32,432 nt of DNA from an uncultured Bacillota bacterium (GTDB taxonomy: Bacteria > Bacillota > Clostridia > Peptostreptococcales > Anaerovoracaceae): contig CASESB010000087.1 of assembly GCA_949290475.1 (NCBI GenBank), positions 1-32,432 of the forward strand, written 5' to 3'. Below are positions 15,391-23,633 of this stretch, piece after piece; positions within the stretch are counted from its first letter, which is position 1, and the number at the start of each line of letters is the position of its first letter. A program made the position numbers and the translations under genes. The notes below the pieces were generated by a model. That model was not told the DNA's origin and made no database searches. It worked only from the letters and a program-made list of their open reading frames with translations.

Positions 15391-17713
15391 AGATCTAGGA
15401 AAACAAATGCACAAAGAACATATACATCACGAACACGATCACTGCGAGCATGAACATGAACACTCGCACGACCACAATCACGGGCACTCGCACGATCACT
15501 GCGAGCACGAGCACTCGCACGAAGACGGCTGCGGCTGCGGTCACGACCATGCAGACGAATGTGCGCACGGCCACAGCCACGATCACGATTTCGACTGCAT
15601 ATCAGCTGCTCAGCAGGAAACATATATCATAGAGGGGCTCGACTGCGCTAACTGCGCGGCCAAGATGGAACGCAGGATACAGGCCATGCCTGAAGTGACC
15701 GCCGCCTCCATAACCTTTGCCACCAAACAGCTGCGAGTAGCCGCCGAGGATCCCGCCTCACTGCTGCCAAAGCTGGAGGAGGCCTGCCGCGCGATCGACG
15801 ACGTACACCTCGTGAAGAAGAGCACTGCTGCTGATGTGCAGAAAACGCCTAAGAAGAGTCTTTTCAGGGAGCATCTTGCCGACTTCATATCGCTGATAGC
15901 CGGCGCTGTTCTGTTTGCCGCCGGAGTGATATTCCATCACGCCGGTATATTCGAGCCGGCCGTATTCCCAATATTCGTGGCAGCATACCTCGCACTCGGC
16001 TGGGAGGTGCTGCTGACTGCCGGCCGCAACATTACCAAGGGGCAGGTGTTCGACGAGAACTTTCTCATGTCCATCGCGACCATAGCAGCCTTTTGCATCG
16101 GCGAATTCACAGAGGGCGCCGGCGTGATGCTGTTTTACAAGGTGGGAGAGCTGTTTGAGCACATAGCCGTAGACAAGAGCAGATCTCAGATAATGGACGC
16201 TGTCGATATGCGCCCCGAGACCGTTTCCCTTGTAGACGGCGACGACGTCAGGACCATACCTGCAGGCGAAGCCGTGACAGGAGACATACTGCTCGTCCGC
16301 CCCGGAGACAGGATCCCTCTGGATGCAGTGGTGACGGAAGGCGAAAGTCGCATAGACACATCTCCGATAACAGGTGAACCCGTTCCTGTAAGGGCCACGG
16401 TCGGTACCGAGGTCATATCCGGATGCGTGAACCAGCAGGGGCTGATAAGGATAAAGGTGACCCGTCCTCTCGAGGAATCCATGGTCACCAAGATACTCAA
16501 TTCCGTGGAAAACGCCGCGGCCGGGAAGCCTAAGATGGACAGGTTCATCACCAGGTTCGCCAAGATATATACGCCGATAGTAGTGGCTCTGGCGCTCCTC
16601 ACCGCAGTGGTACCGTCGCTTATAACCGGACAGTGGAGCCAGTGGATAACAACGGCCATAACCTTCCTCGTAATAAGCTGTCCGTGCGCACTCGTGATAA
16701 GCGTACCGCTGGCGTTCTTCTCAGGCATAGGCTCAGCTTCCAAGCTGGGCGTGCTCTTCAAGGGCGGCCTTGCCATCGAAGCGCTCAAGGGCATTAAGGC
16801 CGTGATCATGGACAAGACCGGCACCATCACCGAAGGCAGCTTTACCGTGCAGCGGATACTGCCGGCAAACGGTATGAGCGAACGCGAGCTTCTGGCCGTT
16901 GCCGCCGCCTGTGAACGCCGCTCTACCCACCCTATCGCCGTCAGCATAGTAGAAAAGGCAGGCGCAGAGGGTATCGACATCGAGTCTCCAGCTTCTCTTG
17001 ATGAAATTTCGGGAAGAGGTATAAGAGCGCGCCTTGCATGCGGCGAGGTTTTGTGCGGCAACAGGACTCTGATGGCAGAAAACAGCGTATCCGTCAATGA
17101 TGCCGATAAGAGTGAAGGCACTGAGGTCCTCATCGCGATAAACGGTATTTACGCGGGTCTCTTAAGCATAGCGGATACTCTGAAAGCCGACGCTCCGACC
17201 GCCATCGCACAGCTTAAGTCTTACGGTCTCGTACCCGTAATGCTAACGGGAGACAACGCCGAAAGCGCCGCCGCTATAGCATCAAAGACCGGCATCGACG
17301 ACGTACGTGCACAGCTGCTGCCGGAGGACAAGCTGTCCGCACTCCAAGAAATCCGTGAACAGATCGGCCCTGCCATGTTCGTAGGCGACGGCATAAACGA
17401 CGCTCCCGTACTCGCCGGAGCTGATGTCGGCGCAGCCATGGGCAGCGGTGCCGACGCCGCCATAGAAGCTGCGGATGTGGTGTTCATGAATTCCTCCGTG
17501 GAATCGATACCGCAGTCGATCTCCATAGCCAGGAATACCAACAGGATAGCGGTGCAGAACATAGTCATCGCTCTGTTCGTCAAGCTCGTCGTGCTTTGTC
17601 TGGGCTTCTTCGGTTTTGCCAACATCTGGGCGGCCGTCTTCGCAGACACCGGCGTAGCCATGATCTGCATCCTCAATTCCCTGCGGATACTTTGGAAAAA
17701 GTACGAAAAATAG
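15383..17713 (+). CDS. cadA: Zn2+/Cd2+/Pb2+-exporting P1B-type ATPase with His-rich N-terminus
   Basis: Membrane pump that expels soft divalent metals with ATP. Starting at the ATG that overlaps the cadC stop (15383) it has 776 residues; an ATG at 15407 with AGGA upstream is an equally possible start. Residues about 10-70 are a His/Asp/Glu/Cys-rich metal-binding tail. A heavy-metal-associated domain follows with GLDCANC at 85-91. Then come the TGE loop (330-332), the membrane CPC motif (433-435), the phosphorylated Asp477 in DKTGT, His516-Pro517, and GDGINDAP from 668. Lys734 and Asp755 in the last membrane helices keep the 21-residue spacing of the ZntA Lys693/Asp714 pair, placing it in the P1B-2 Zn/Cd/Pb class. 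Confidence 0.96.
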   Translation: MNRDLGKQMHKEHIHHEHDHCEHEHEHSHDHNHGHSHDHCEHEHSHEDGCGCGHDHADECAHGHSHDHDFDCISAAQQETYIIEGLDCANCAAKMERRIQAMPEVTAASITFATKQLRVAAEDPASLLPKLEEACRAIDDVHLVKKSTAADVQKTPKKSLFREHLADFISLIAGAVLFAAGVIFHHAGIFEPAVFPIFVAAYLALGWEVLLTAGRNITKGQVFDENFLMSIATIAAFCIGEFTEGAGVMLFYKVGELFEHIAVDKSRSQIMDAVDMRPETVSLVDGDDVRTIPAGEAVTGDILLVRPGDRIPLDAVVTEGESRIDTSPITGEPVPVRATVGTEVISGCVNQQGLIRIKVTRPLEESMVTKILNSVENAAAGKPKMDRFITRFAKIYTPIVVALALLTAVVPSLITGQWSQWITTAITFLVISCPCALVISVPLAFFSGIGSASKLGVLFKGGLAIEALKGIKAVIMDKTGTITEGSFTVQRILPANGMSERELLAVAAACERRSTHPIAVSIVEKAGAEGIDIESPASLDEISGRGIRARLACGEVLCGNRTLMAENSVSVNDADKSEGTEVLIAINGIYAGLLSIADTLKADAPTAIAQLKSYGLVPVMLTGDNAESAAAIASKTGIDDVRAQLLPEDKLSALQEIREQIGPAMFVGDGINDAPVLAGADVGAAMGSGADAAIEAADVVFMNSSVESIPQSISIARNTNRIAVQNIVIALFVKLVVLCLGFFGFANIWAAVFADTGVAMICILNSLRILWKKYEK

Positions 17714-17731
17714 CATACGATATGTCAACTG

Positions 17732-17766
17732 CGCTCCGCTTCCGCCTCCGGTAAGCGGAGCGTTTT
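17732..17766 (+). terminator. Terminator of cadC-cadA
   Basis: CGCTCCGCTT and AAGCGGAGCG make a perfect 10-bp stem with an 11-base loop, followed by TTTT, about 20 bases after the cadA stop. Confidence 0.85.
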
Positions 17767-17796
17767 GCTGCCCGCTCTGCTGCGTATGTGTCGCGT

Positions 17797-18600
17797 TCAC
17801 CTGAGATACATATCTATGCAGTCGCTGATGTTTTCAAACCACAGCGGTCTGCTTCTCGTTTCCCACGTTATTATAAGCTCGTCGCCCGCTCTGATACCGT
17901 TATCCGCATAATAGCAGATCTTATTCATCGCGGCCGCGGCATACTCGGGATCATCCATCATACCAAAATGCTCCCAGTACATTACGCGTCTCTGCCGCGG
18001 ATGCAGCACGGAAAAATCAGGACACAGCCTTCTTCCGCCGATATATATGACCTCTTCATATCTGAACGCGATACCGTTCTGCTCCAGCTTGGTCGCGATA
18101 ACAGCCTCGGATTTTGAACGCGTCCGCAGTCCTCCCTCAGATTTATATATTTTCCTCTCCGGATATGCTTCATTGCACTCATAATTCTCCGACGCCCACC
18201 TCTGCGGATCGATATCTCCCTGCAGACACACTCCGCCGAGATCATATTCATTATATGCTCGCGGCAGTCGCGCCCTTATCTCCTGCGGGTCATAGATGCG
18301 AAAATCCCTTTGCAGCCGCTTCAGGCACTGCAGATTTTTCTTCAGTACGGGCATTGCGGCGGAAATATAGCGCCTTTCGCACAGCTCGTCGATCAGCTCC
18401 TGTCTGCCGTCGTACCAGTCGGGAATGATGATATCTCTCTTCTGCTTGCCCTCATAATATACGCGATAGTAATATTCTCCCTTCTTATTCAGACTGCCCG
18501 TCGGCAATTCACTATATCGCGCCTCCATCCGCGTAAGCAGCTTTTCGATCCGTGCGCTCTCCCGGCGCGCCATGTCCGTAAATTGCATCTGATTTTTCAT
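17797..18600 (-). CDS. PD-(D/E)XK nuclease-like protein, function unknown
   Basis: 267-residue soluble protein. The N-terminal third is helical and charged and includes YYYRVYYEGKQKRDIIIPDW. The C-terminal half has the layout of a restriction-endonuclease fold: RTRSKSEAVIATKLEQNGI with Glu165, then YEEVIYIGGRRLCPDFSVL with Asp195, then VMYWEHFGMMDDPEYA with Glu210. The usual third catalytic residue (Lys in ExK) is not evident, as the motif reads WEH. Similar proteins occur widely in Bacillota, often in variable regions, but I know no assigned function. AAAGGAG precedes the ATG. It stands alone, convergent with cadA, with an AT-rich region on its upstream side. Confidence 0.75.
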   Translation of the reverse strand: MKNQMQFTDMARRESARIEKLLTRMEARYSELPTGSLNKKGEYYYRVYYEGKQKRDIIIPDWYDGRQELIDELCERRYISAAMPVLKKNLQCLKRLQRDFRIYDPQEIRARLPRAYNEYDLGGVCLQGDIDPQRWASENYECNEAYPERKIYKSEGGLRTRSKSEAVIATKLEQNGIAFRYEEVIYIGGRRLCPDFSVLHPRQRRVMYWEHFGMMDDPEYAAAAMNKICYYADNGIRAGDELIITWETRSRPLWFENISDCIDMYLR

Positions 18601-18892
18601 TTTTCACTCCTTTCTTATTTCCATTTTTTTCTATTTTAGTATTTTTTTATGATGGTTCTGTGTTGTTATGCATATTTGAATGTATTCTCCATGGATGTAG
18701 ATATTATTATTGCCTACATTTTCCGATTCCCATGAAATATAGGTAATTTCCAATGGGCTAGACCATTTCCAACTTTCTTAATAAAGCTTTTCACTCGCCA
18801 TGCCCGCTTTTCACATAAGCAACCGTTGAAATTTTTGCCTATAATCATCAAAAAAACCGAAATATAGATATTCTTTAAATATTTTCAATACC
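18601..18892. other. AT-rich intergenic region between divergent genes
   Basis: No ORF with a ribosome binding site, RNA gene or terminator was recognised. It is rich in T tracts near 18620-18650. The octamer ATTTCCAA occurs twice, at 18746 and 18765, 19 bases apart. It should hold the promoter of the minus-strand PD-(D/E)XK-like gene, but only a -10-like TAAAAT with a poor -35 is visible. Confidence 0.4.
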
Positions 18893-18921
18893 TTGCCACG
18901 TCTGCTGTTAGCTGATAAAAT
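18893..18921 (+). promoter_or_regulatory. Promoter of gltX
   Basis: TTGCCA, 17 bases, TAAAAT, each hexamer five of six matches; predicted start of transcription about 18928, a leader of about 20 bases carrying AAGGAG. Confidence 0.65.
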
Positions 18922-18946
18922 AACTATCAAAAGGAGCGTAAAGAAA

Positions 18947-20608
18947 ATGGATCATAACAAACTGGCGGAGCTGCTGTTTCCGCATATAGACAAGACACCT
19001 GCTGATTACGAGGCGATATATCCCGCAAGGGATCTCCCCGACGGAGCCATGGTGACAAGGCTCGGCCCGAGCCCGACAGGCTTCATACATCTGGGGAACC
19101 TTTACGGCGCTTTTGTGGACGAGCGTCTCGCGCATCAGTCAGGCGGCACATTTTACCTGAGGATAGAGGACACTGACGACAAGCGTTACGTCGAGGGCGC
19201 AGTGGAGACGATCATAACATCTCTGGAATTCTTCGATATAAAGTTCGACGAAGGAGCGCTGCTCAACGGCGAAAAGGGAAATTACGGCCCGTACTATCAG
19301 AGCGAGCGCGGCGAGATATACAGATGCTTCGCCAAGGAGCTGGTAAAAAAAGGCCTCGCATACCCGTGCTTTCTCACTGAAGACGAGCTGGCCGATATAA
19401 GAGCGCAGCAGGAGGCCGCCAAGGAGACCACAGGCATATACGGCAAATACGCCGAAAAGAGCCGCGGCCTTTCATACGAAGAGATAGAGGCCAATATTGC
19501 CGCCGGCAAGCCTTACGTAGTCAGGCTGAAGTCGAGCGGCGATCACGACAAGCCTGCGGAGGAGATAAGGCACATACAGGTCGATGACGCTATCAGAGGC
19601 ACGCTTTCCATGCCGGAAAACGATCAGGACATAGTGATACTGAAGGCCAACGGAATACCGACATACCACTTCGCACATGTCATCGATGACCACTTCATGC
19701 GCACCACACACGTTATCAGGGGCGAGGAATGGCTCATGTCGCTGCCGATACACGTGGAGCTGTTTGAAAAGCTGGGCTTTGACATGCCTGTTTACTGCCA
19801 TACGGCTCAGCTGCTCAAGCTCGACAACGGCAATAAGCGCAAGCTCAGCAAGAGGAAGGATCCTGAGCTTTCACTGGACTATTACAGACAGGAGGGATAC
19901 CATCCGCAGGCCGTCAAGGAATATCTGCTGACGATACTCAATTCCAATTTCGAGGAATGGCGCATCGCCAACCCTGAAGCGCCGATAGACGAATTCAGAT
20001 TCACCACGGAGAAGATGAGCAGCGGCGGCGCGCTCTTTGATCTCGATAAGCTGAATGATATTTCAAAGGACGTGCTGGTGAAGATCCCGGCGAATGAGCT
20101 CTACGATTTCCTGCTCGGCTGGGCCGAGGAATTTAAGCCGGAGGTCGCTCCGCTCCTCAAAGCTGACAGGAGCTACGTCGAGAAGATCCTCGATCTTGGC
20201 AGGACGGGCAATAAGCCGCGAAAGGATCTCATCTGCGCCAGACAGATATTTGAATTCATCAGCTACTTTTTCGACGATTATTTCGTAATAGAGGACACTA
20301 TCCCGGAAGAGGTCAGCGACGAAGACGCTGCTGAGATCCTCACAAGATATCTGGACTCATACGACCACAGCGATGATCAGAGCGCATGGTTCGACAAGAT
20401 CCGCGCTATAGCCTCCGATATGGGCTATGCCGCAAAGCCTAAGGATTACAAGAAAAACCCGGATCAGTACAAGGGTCACGTCGGCCACGTCAGCACGGTG
20501 ATCAGGATAGCCGTCATGGGCAGGAGCCAGTCACCTGACGTCTGGGAAATACAGCAGATCCTGGGCGAGGAAAGAACGAGAGACAGGATCAAAACGCTGA
20601 TAGTATAG
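18947..20608 (+). CDS. gltX: Glutamyl-tRNA synthetase
   Basis: Class I synthetase that charges tRNA-Glu (and, in organisms using the GatCAB route, often tRNA-Gln). The ATG at 18947 has AAGGAG 8-10 bases upstream; the frame opens 18 codons earlier at a TTG, but that is inside the promoter. The 553-residue product contains the HIGH-type signature HLGN (residues 48-51) after RLGPSPTGFI, and the KMSKS-type signature KLSKR (299-303). The C-terminal anticodon-binding half ends with RIAVMGRSQSPDVWEIQQILG. Length is slightly above the 480-500 typical of E. coli-type enzymes, as in the longer clostridial group. Monocistronic, with its own promoter and terminator. Confidence 0.97.
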   Translation: MDHNKLAELLFPHIDKTPADYEAIYPARDLPDGAMVTRLGPSPTGFIHLGNLYGAFVDERLAHQSGGTFYLRIEDTDDKRYVEGAVETIITSLEFFDIKFDEGALLNGEKGNYGPYYQSERGEIYRCFAKELVKKGLAYPCFLTEDELADIRAQQEAAKETTGIYGKYAEKSRGLSYEEIEANIAAGKPYVVRLKSSGDHDKPAEEIRHIQVDDAIRGTLSMPENDQDIVILKANGIPTYHFAHVIDDHFMRTTHVIRGEEWLMSLPIHVELFEKLGFDMPVYCHTAQLLKLDNGNKRKLSKRKDPELSLDYYRQEGYHPQAVKEYLLTILNSNFEEWRIANPEAPIDEFRFTTEKMSSGGALFDLDKLNDISKDVLVKIPANELYDFLLGWAEEFKPEVAPLLKADRSYVEKILDLGRTGNKPRKDLICARQIFEFISYFFDDYFVIEDTIPEEVSDEDAAEILTRYLDSYDHSDDQSAWFDKIRAIASDMGYAAKPKDYKKNPDQYKGHVGHVSTVIRIAVMGRSQSPDVWEIQQILGEERTRDRIKTLIV

Positions 20609-20665
20609 TCAGCTGTAAAGCTCTCGTGCATTCGTGCACACATCACAAAATTTGCATTATCAAAG

Positions 20666-20704
20666 GACTCGGAACCGCATTCAGGCGGTTTCCGGGTCTT
20701 TTTT
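20666..20704 (+). terminator. Terminator of gltX
   Basis: GACTCGGAACCGC pairs with GCGGTTTCCGGGTC (one bulge, one G-U pair) around a 6-base loop, followed by six T. Confidence 0.85.
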
Positions 20705-20748
20705 ACGCTGTAAATTCGGACGCGATATTCTTTTTTGACATATCAGTG

Positions 20749-20805
20749 TTGACAAACAATATTATACGCTATATAATATCAAACATAAAATAATATTAAA
20801 CATTG
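20749..20805 (+). promoter_or_regulatory. Consensus promoter of the padR cassette with overlapping operator repeats
   Basis: Perfect TTGACA (20749-20754), 17 bases, perfect TATAAT (20772-20777). A perfect inverted repeat ATATTATA-N5-TATAATAT (20759-20779) covers the -10. Two near-identical direct repeats, ATAATATCAAACATAA (20773-20788) and ATAATATTAAACATTG (20790-20805), 17 bases apart, cover the -10 and start of transcription. A second TTGACA lies at 20735. PadR repressors usually control their own operon, so these are candidate operators. Confidence 0.75.
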
Positions 20806-20832
20806 AATTGCATACACAGGAAGGAGGACGGT

Positions 20833-21177
20833 ATGGGCTTCAAGATCGAATCAGGACTGCTCGACGCCTGCGCGCTGGCAATCCTGTCTGAAGGCGATAC
20901 TTACGGATACGAGATAACGCAATCCATGAAACAGGCCATAGCCGTTTCAGAATCAACGCTTTATCCCGTGCTGCGCAGACTGCAAAAGGAAAATCTGTGC
21001 AGGACGTACGATATGCCATACCAGGGCAGAAACAGGAGATACTATTCCATAACGGAGGAGGGGCTGAAAAAGCTCGATGAATACAGAGCGCAATGGCTGG
21101 ATTACAAAAATGCCATCGATGCATTTCTGGGTACAGAGCACAGAGGAAAGGATGTGAAACAGCATGAACAGGAATGA
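20833..21177 (+). CDS. PadR-family transcriptional regulator
   Basis: 114-residue winged-helix repressor. The start at 20833 is chosen because GGAGG lies 5 bases upstream; the frame is open 10 codons earlier but that stretch holds the ribosome binding site. The PadR signature is clear: GLLDACALAILSEGDTYGYEIT, then STLYPVLRRLQKENLCRTY and GRNRRYYSITEEGLKKL, with a C-terminal dimerisation helix. It is the short PadR subfamily-2 type typically paired with DUF1700. Its last 14 bases overlap the DUF1700 gene, so the two are translationally coupled. Confidence 0.93.
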   Translation: MGFKIESGLLDACALAILSEGDTYGYEITQSMKQAIAVSESTLYPVLRRLQKENLCRTYDMPYQGRNRRYYSITEEGLKKLDEYRAQWLDYKNAIDAFLGTEHRGKDVKQHEQE

Positions 21178-21832
21178 ATTCATACATGAACTGAAAAAGG
21201 AGCTTGCCAGGCTGCCTGAAGAAGAAATAGATGCCGCCGTCGAATATTATGAGGAATACTTTGATGAGGCAGGCCCGGAAAACGAGCAGGACGTCATCGA
21301 GCATCTGGGAGGTCCTAAACAGGCAGCATCACAGATAAAGGCCGAATATGCCGTAAGACTGTTCGATGAAGACGAAAAGCCGTTCATGAAAAAAGGCCTC
21401 TCGGCAGCATGGTGCGTGGTGCTGGCGATATGCTCAGCCCCTGTTTCCGTGCCTCTCGCAGCCGCGCTGGCCGCTTTGGTCATAGCTATATTCGTCGCCC
21501 TGGCCGGATGCGTGATCGGCATCTTCGCCGGTCTGCTGGGATGCGCCCTAGCTTCTTTAGCATGCATCGTCATAGGCGTCATGGCCATACCGTTATCAGG
21601 CGCCGCCGCTGCACTCCTGGTCGGCATCGGGCTCGCCGCAATGGGCTTCACGTCAGCCATGGGCATGCTGCTGATAATGGGCGTAAAGAGCGGCATCAGA
21701 TGCATGGTCGAATGGGCCCGCAAAAAGAATGCGAGAAGGCACGCCAGAGATATCCTCAATGCCGGCAAGCGAAAAAAGCGTCACAGCAGCAGAGAAACGA
21801 CTTTTGAAAACACAGAAAGCGAGGCGAGATAG
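21164..21832 (+). CDS. DUF1700 (HAAS-domain) membrane protein
   Basis: 222-residue protein starting with the conserved helical HAAS domain (MNRNEFIHELKKELARLPEE ... YYEEYFDEAG ... DVIEHLGGPKQAA, residues about 1-60). Four to five very hydrophobic Ala/Gly/Ile-rich helices follow (about 80-180), and then a basic, Ser-rich cytoplasmic tail (RKKNARRHARD ...). Its molecular function is unknown; by context it is the membrane partner in PadR-DUF1700-DUF4097 operons, which in other Bacillota respond to envelope stress. The start overlaps padR by 14 bases and its stop codon abuts the start of the next gene. Confidence 0.88.
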   Translation: MNRNEFIHELKKELARLPEEEIDAAVEYYEEYFDEAGPENEQDVIEHLGGPKQAASQIKAEYAVRLFDEDEKPFMKKGLSAAWCVVLAICSAPVSVPLAAALAALVIAIFVALAGCVIGIFAGLLGCALASLACIVIGVMAIPLSGAAAALLVGIGLAAMGFTSAMGMLLIMGVKSGIRCMVEWARKKNARRHARDILNAGKRKKRHSSRETTFENTESEAR

Positions 21833-22717
21833 ATGAGCAGAGGACTTAAACGTTTTTTCATTATATGTGCAGTCGTTACATGCCTGGGGCTCATAGCTGC
21901 TACGATCGGCTATGCCGCAGGCGGTGTTTCGGGAATGGAAAAAATAAGCGATCGCTACAGCTGGATAAGAGCCGGCGCTCCTGAGATGACAGACATCACC
22001 CTGGCGGAGACTATGGACAGCGAGAATGTTTCCTTTGATTCCGTAAGCATCAAGGGAGACGGAGATATTTCATTCATAAGCGGAAACGCCGGCGATACGA
22101 GACTGATATACGACGAAAAAGCCGAAGCGCCTGAGTTTGCGGTCAAGGACGGCGTTCTCACAGTCGATGTCAGGGATGCGAACGACGGCGTACTGATAAA
22201 CCTCGGTGCTGCAGATTCCACGCCGCAGCTTATCGTATGCATACCTCAGGGAGCAACACTTGAAAATATCGACATTTCCTCTGATTACGGCGACATCGAG
22301 CTGCACGATCTGACAGCAAACACACTTTCCATACGCAGCAATTATGGCGACATCGATATCGCTGACATCACATACAATACTGCCGATATCGAGTCTGATT
22401 GCGGTAACATAACCCTGGACGGCGTTGACAGCGAAAAGCTCAGTATCGCCAGCGATCAGGGCGATGTGAAAATCAGCGGCAGACTTTCCGGATCTACGGA
22501 TATAACAGCCGACTACGGAAATACGGACATCCTGACATCGCTGCCCGAATCGTCATATTCCATTGATGTAAAGGCTGATTTCGGCCGCATCAAAATCGGC
22601 TCGCACGACTACGGCGATACGGAGCACATCTCCTTCGGCAGCGGCGCAGACATGATAAATATCGCAGCCGACATGGGCGATGTCAGCATAGGGTTTACAG
22701 ACAGCAGCCTCGAATAG
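21833..22717 (+). CDS. DUF4097-family anchored beta-solenoid protein
   Basis: 294-residue protein with an N-terminal membrane helix (about residues 8-29) acting as signal anchor, and an extracytoplasmic domain of repeated short beta-coils. The motif (D/N)-x-G-(D/N)-(I/V) recurs at residues 151, 170, 189, 208 and 227, exactly 19 residues apart, and again less regularly at 249 and 280, as expected for a beta-solenoid of one coil per repeat. Family DUF4097 includes LiaG-like and putative adhesin proteins; the exact role is unknown. The ATG immediately follows the stop codon of the DUF1700 gene, with GAGGCGA as ribosome binding site. It is the last gene of the cassette. Confidence 0.9.
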   Translation: MSRGLKRFFIICAVVTCLGLIAATIGYAAGGVSGMEKISDRYSWIRAGAPEMTDITLAETMDSENVSFDSVSIKGDGDISFISGNAGDTRLIYDEKAEAPEFAVKDGVLTVDVRDANDGVLINLGAADSTPQLIVCIPQGATLENIDISSDYGDIELHDLTANTLSIRSNYGDIDIADITYNTADIESDCGNITLDGVDSEKLSIASDQGDVKISGRLSGSTDITADYGNTDILTSLPESSYSIDVKADFGRIKIGSHDYGDTEHISFGSGADMINIAADMGDVSIGFTDSSLE

Positions 22718-22771
22718 ACCTCAGAACACATATCGCCGGAGTACGCAGCTCCAGAAGCGCTGCAAAACAAA

Positions 22772-22851
22772 TAATTGAGACGGGTACACAAGCAAAGTCA
22801 GCACGGTATTTTGATCCCCTGCTAAAAGGCATTGCTGCCCCGTCTCAATTT
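22772..22851. terminator. Long inverted repeat with 54-base loop between convergent genes
   Basis: AATTGAGACGGG (22773-22784) and CCCGTCTCAATT (22839-22850) form a perfect 12-bp stem, extendable by one A-T pair. T-rich sequence follows on both strands (TTTGTTT on plus, ATTATTTGTTTT on minus), so it can serve as a bidirectional terminator for the DUF4097 and response-regulator genes. The large loop is unusual for a simple terminator and could carry a small RNA or be a remnant of a repeated element. Confidence 0.5.
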
Positions 22852-22871
22852 GTTTCAAGCGTCTGGTTTTA

Positions 22872-23633
22872 TTAACTTTCAATAATAAAAGTCAATTTCT
22901 CTTTATCTTTGCTACAATTAATTTGAACATCTGTAAGATGTGTCATTATTCCAGTCCTGTTTTTTATCATACTCACGATATCACTGCTTATATGCTTATA
23001 ATACAATTTGCGCCCCTCTTCAACATGTCCAAAATTCCTTATATCATTTAGCAATGATCGTTCTAAAACAGTAAAGCTGCCGTATATATTTATATCTATA
23101 CGATCTTCATTTATAAACACTACCATATCGCGCGGCCCGCGTCCCGAAGTTTTCTTTACTAACGCAACTATTTCTTTGCGCAGCTCTTCCTCAATCGTTT
23201 TCTTTTTCTCCAACTTCAAGAACAAATTTACTTTATTTCCGCTATTGCGCTCCTTCAGTATGTTATCAGAAACCGCCTTGAGCTTTTCCTCTAATTCTGT
23301 CGTGTCTAATGGCTTTATTATGTAACTTTCTATTTTTAAATCTACAGCTGCAAGAATTGTCTGTATGTCCTTAACGGTGGAAGTAATGATATATTTGCAC
23401 TTAGGGTTTATTTCTTGCATCTTTTTTATCATGTCAAGTCCATTTATTCCAGGCAATAATATATCAACTATACAGATATCCGGATTTTGATCTTCAAATA
23501 TCTCAAGCCCCTGCTCCCCATCAGTGGCAGTAAATGTTTTTCCGAAGCGCCTGCGCAAAAATCTTTCCAGACTATTTCTGGTATTCTCATCATCTTCTAC
23601 ATATAAAACTTTAATCTCTTCCCATTTTTCCAT
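22872..23633 (-). CDS. Response regulator with DUF2294-like C-terminal domain
   Basis: 253-residue protein read from the ATG at 23633, which has GGAGG 6 bases upstream inside the end of the kinase gene. Residues 1-125 are a receiver domain: acidic pocket Asp14-Asp15, phosphoacceptor Asp57 (CIVDILLPG), Thr/Ser at 84-86, and Lys107 (YIIKPLD). Residues about 147-253 contain no helix-turn-helix. They resemble the DUF2294 family instead, with KKTSGRGPRDMVVFINEDR, ERSLL, EEGRKLYYK and a TGI segment before the final strand. DUF2294 has no firm function; the match is from memory of the family pattern. It overlaps the kinase gene by 23 bases, so they form one transcription unit. The gene is visibly AT-richer than its neighbours on either side. 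Confidence 0.85.
   Translation of the reverse strand: MEKWEEIKVLYVEDDENTRNSLERFLRRRFGKTFTATDGEQGLEIFEDQNPDICIVDILLPGINGLDMIKKMQEINPKCKYIITSTVKDIQTILAAVDLKIESYIIKPLDTTELEEKLKAVSDNILKERNSGNKVNLFLKLEKKKTIEEELRKEIVALVKKTSGRGPRDMVVFINEDRIDINIYGSFTVLERSLLNDIRNFGHVEEGRKLYYKHISSDIVSMIKNRTGIMTHLTDVQINCSKDKEKLTFIIES

Noticed and set aside
15395..15623. Val/Arg-rich open frames opposite the start of cadA
   Set aside because: They are the antisense reading of the His/Asp/Glu-rich repeat and carry no independent signals.
18601..18892. tRNA or small RNA in the AT-rich gap
   Set aside because: No cloverleaf, T-loop motif or terminator was seen.
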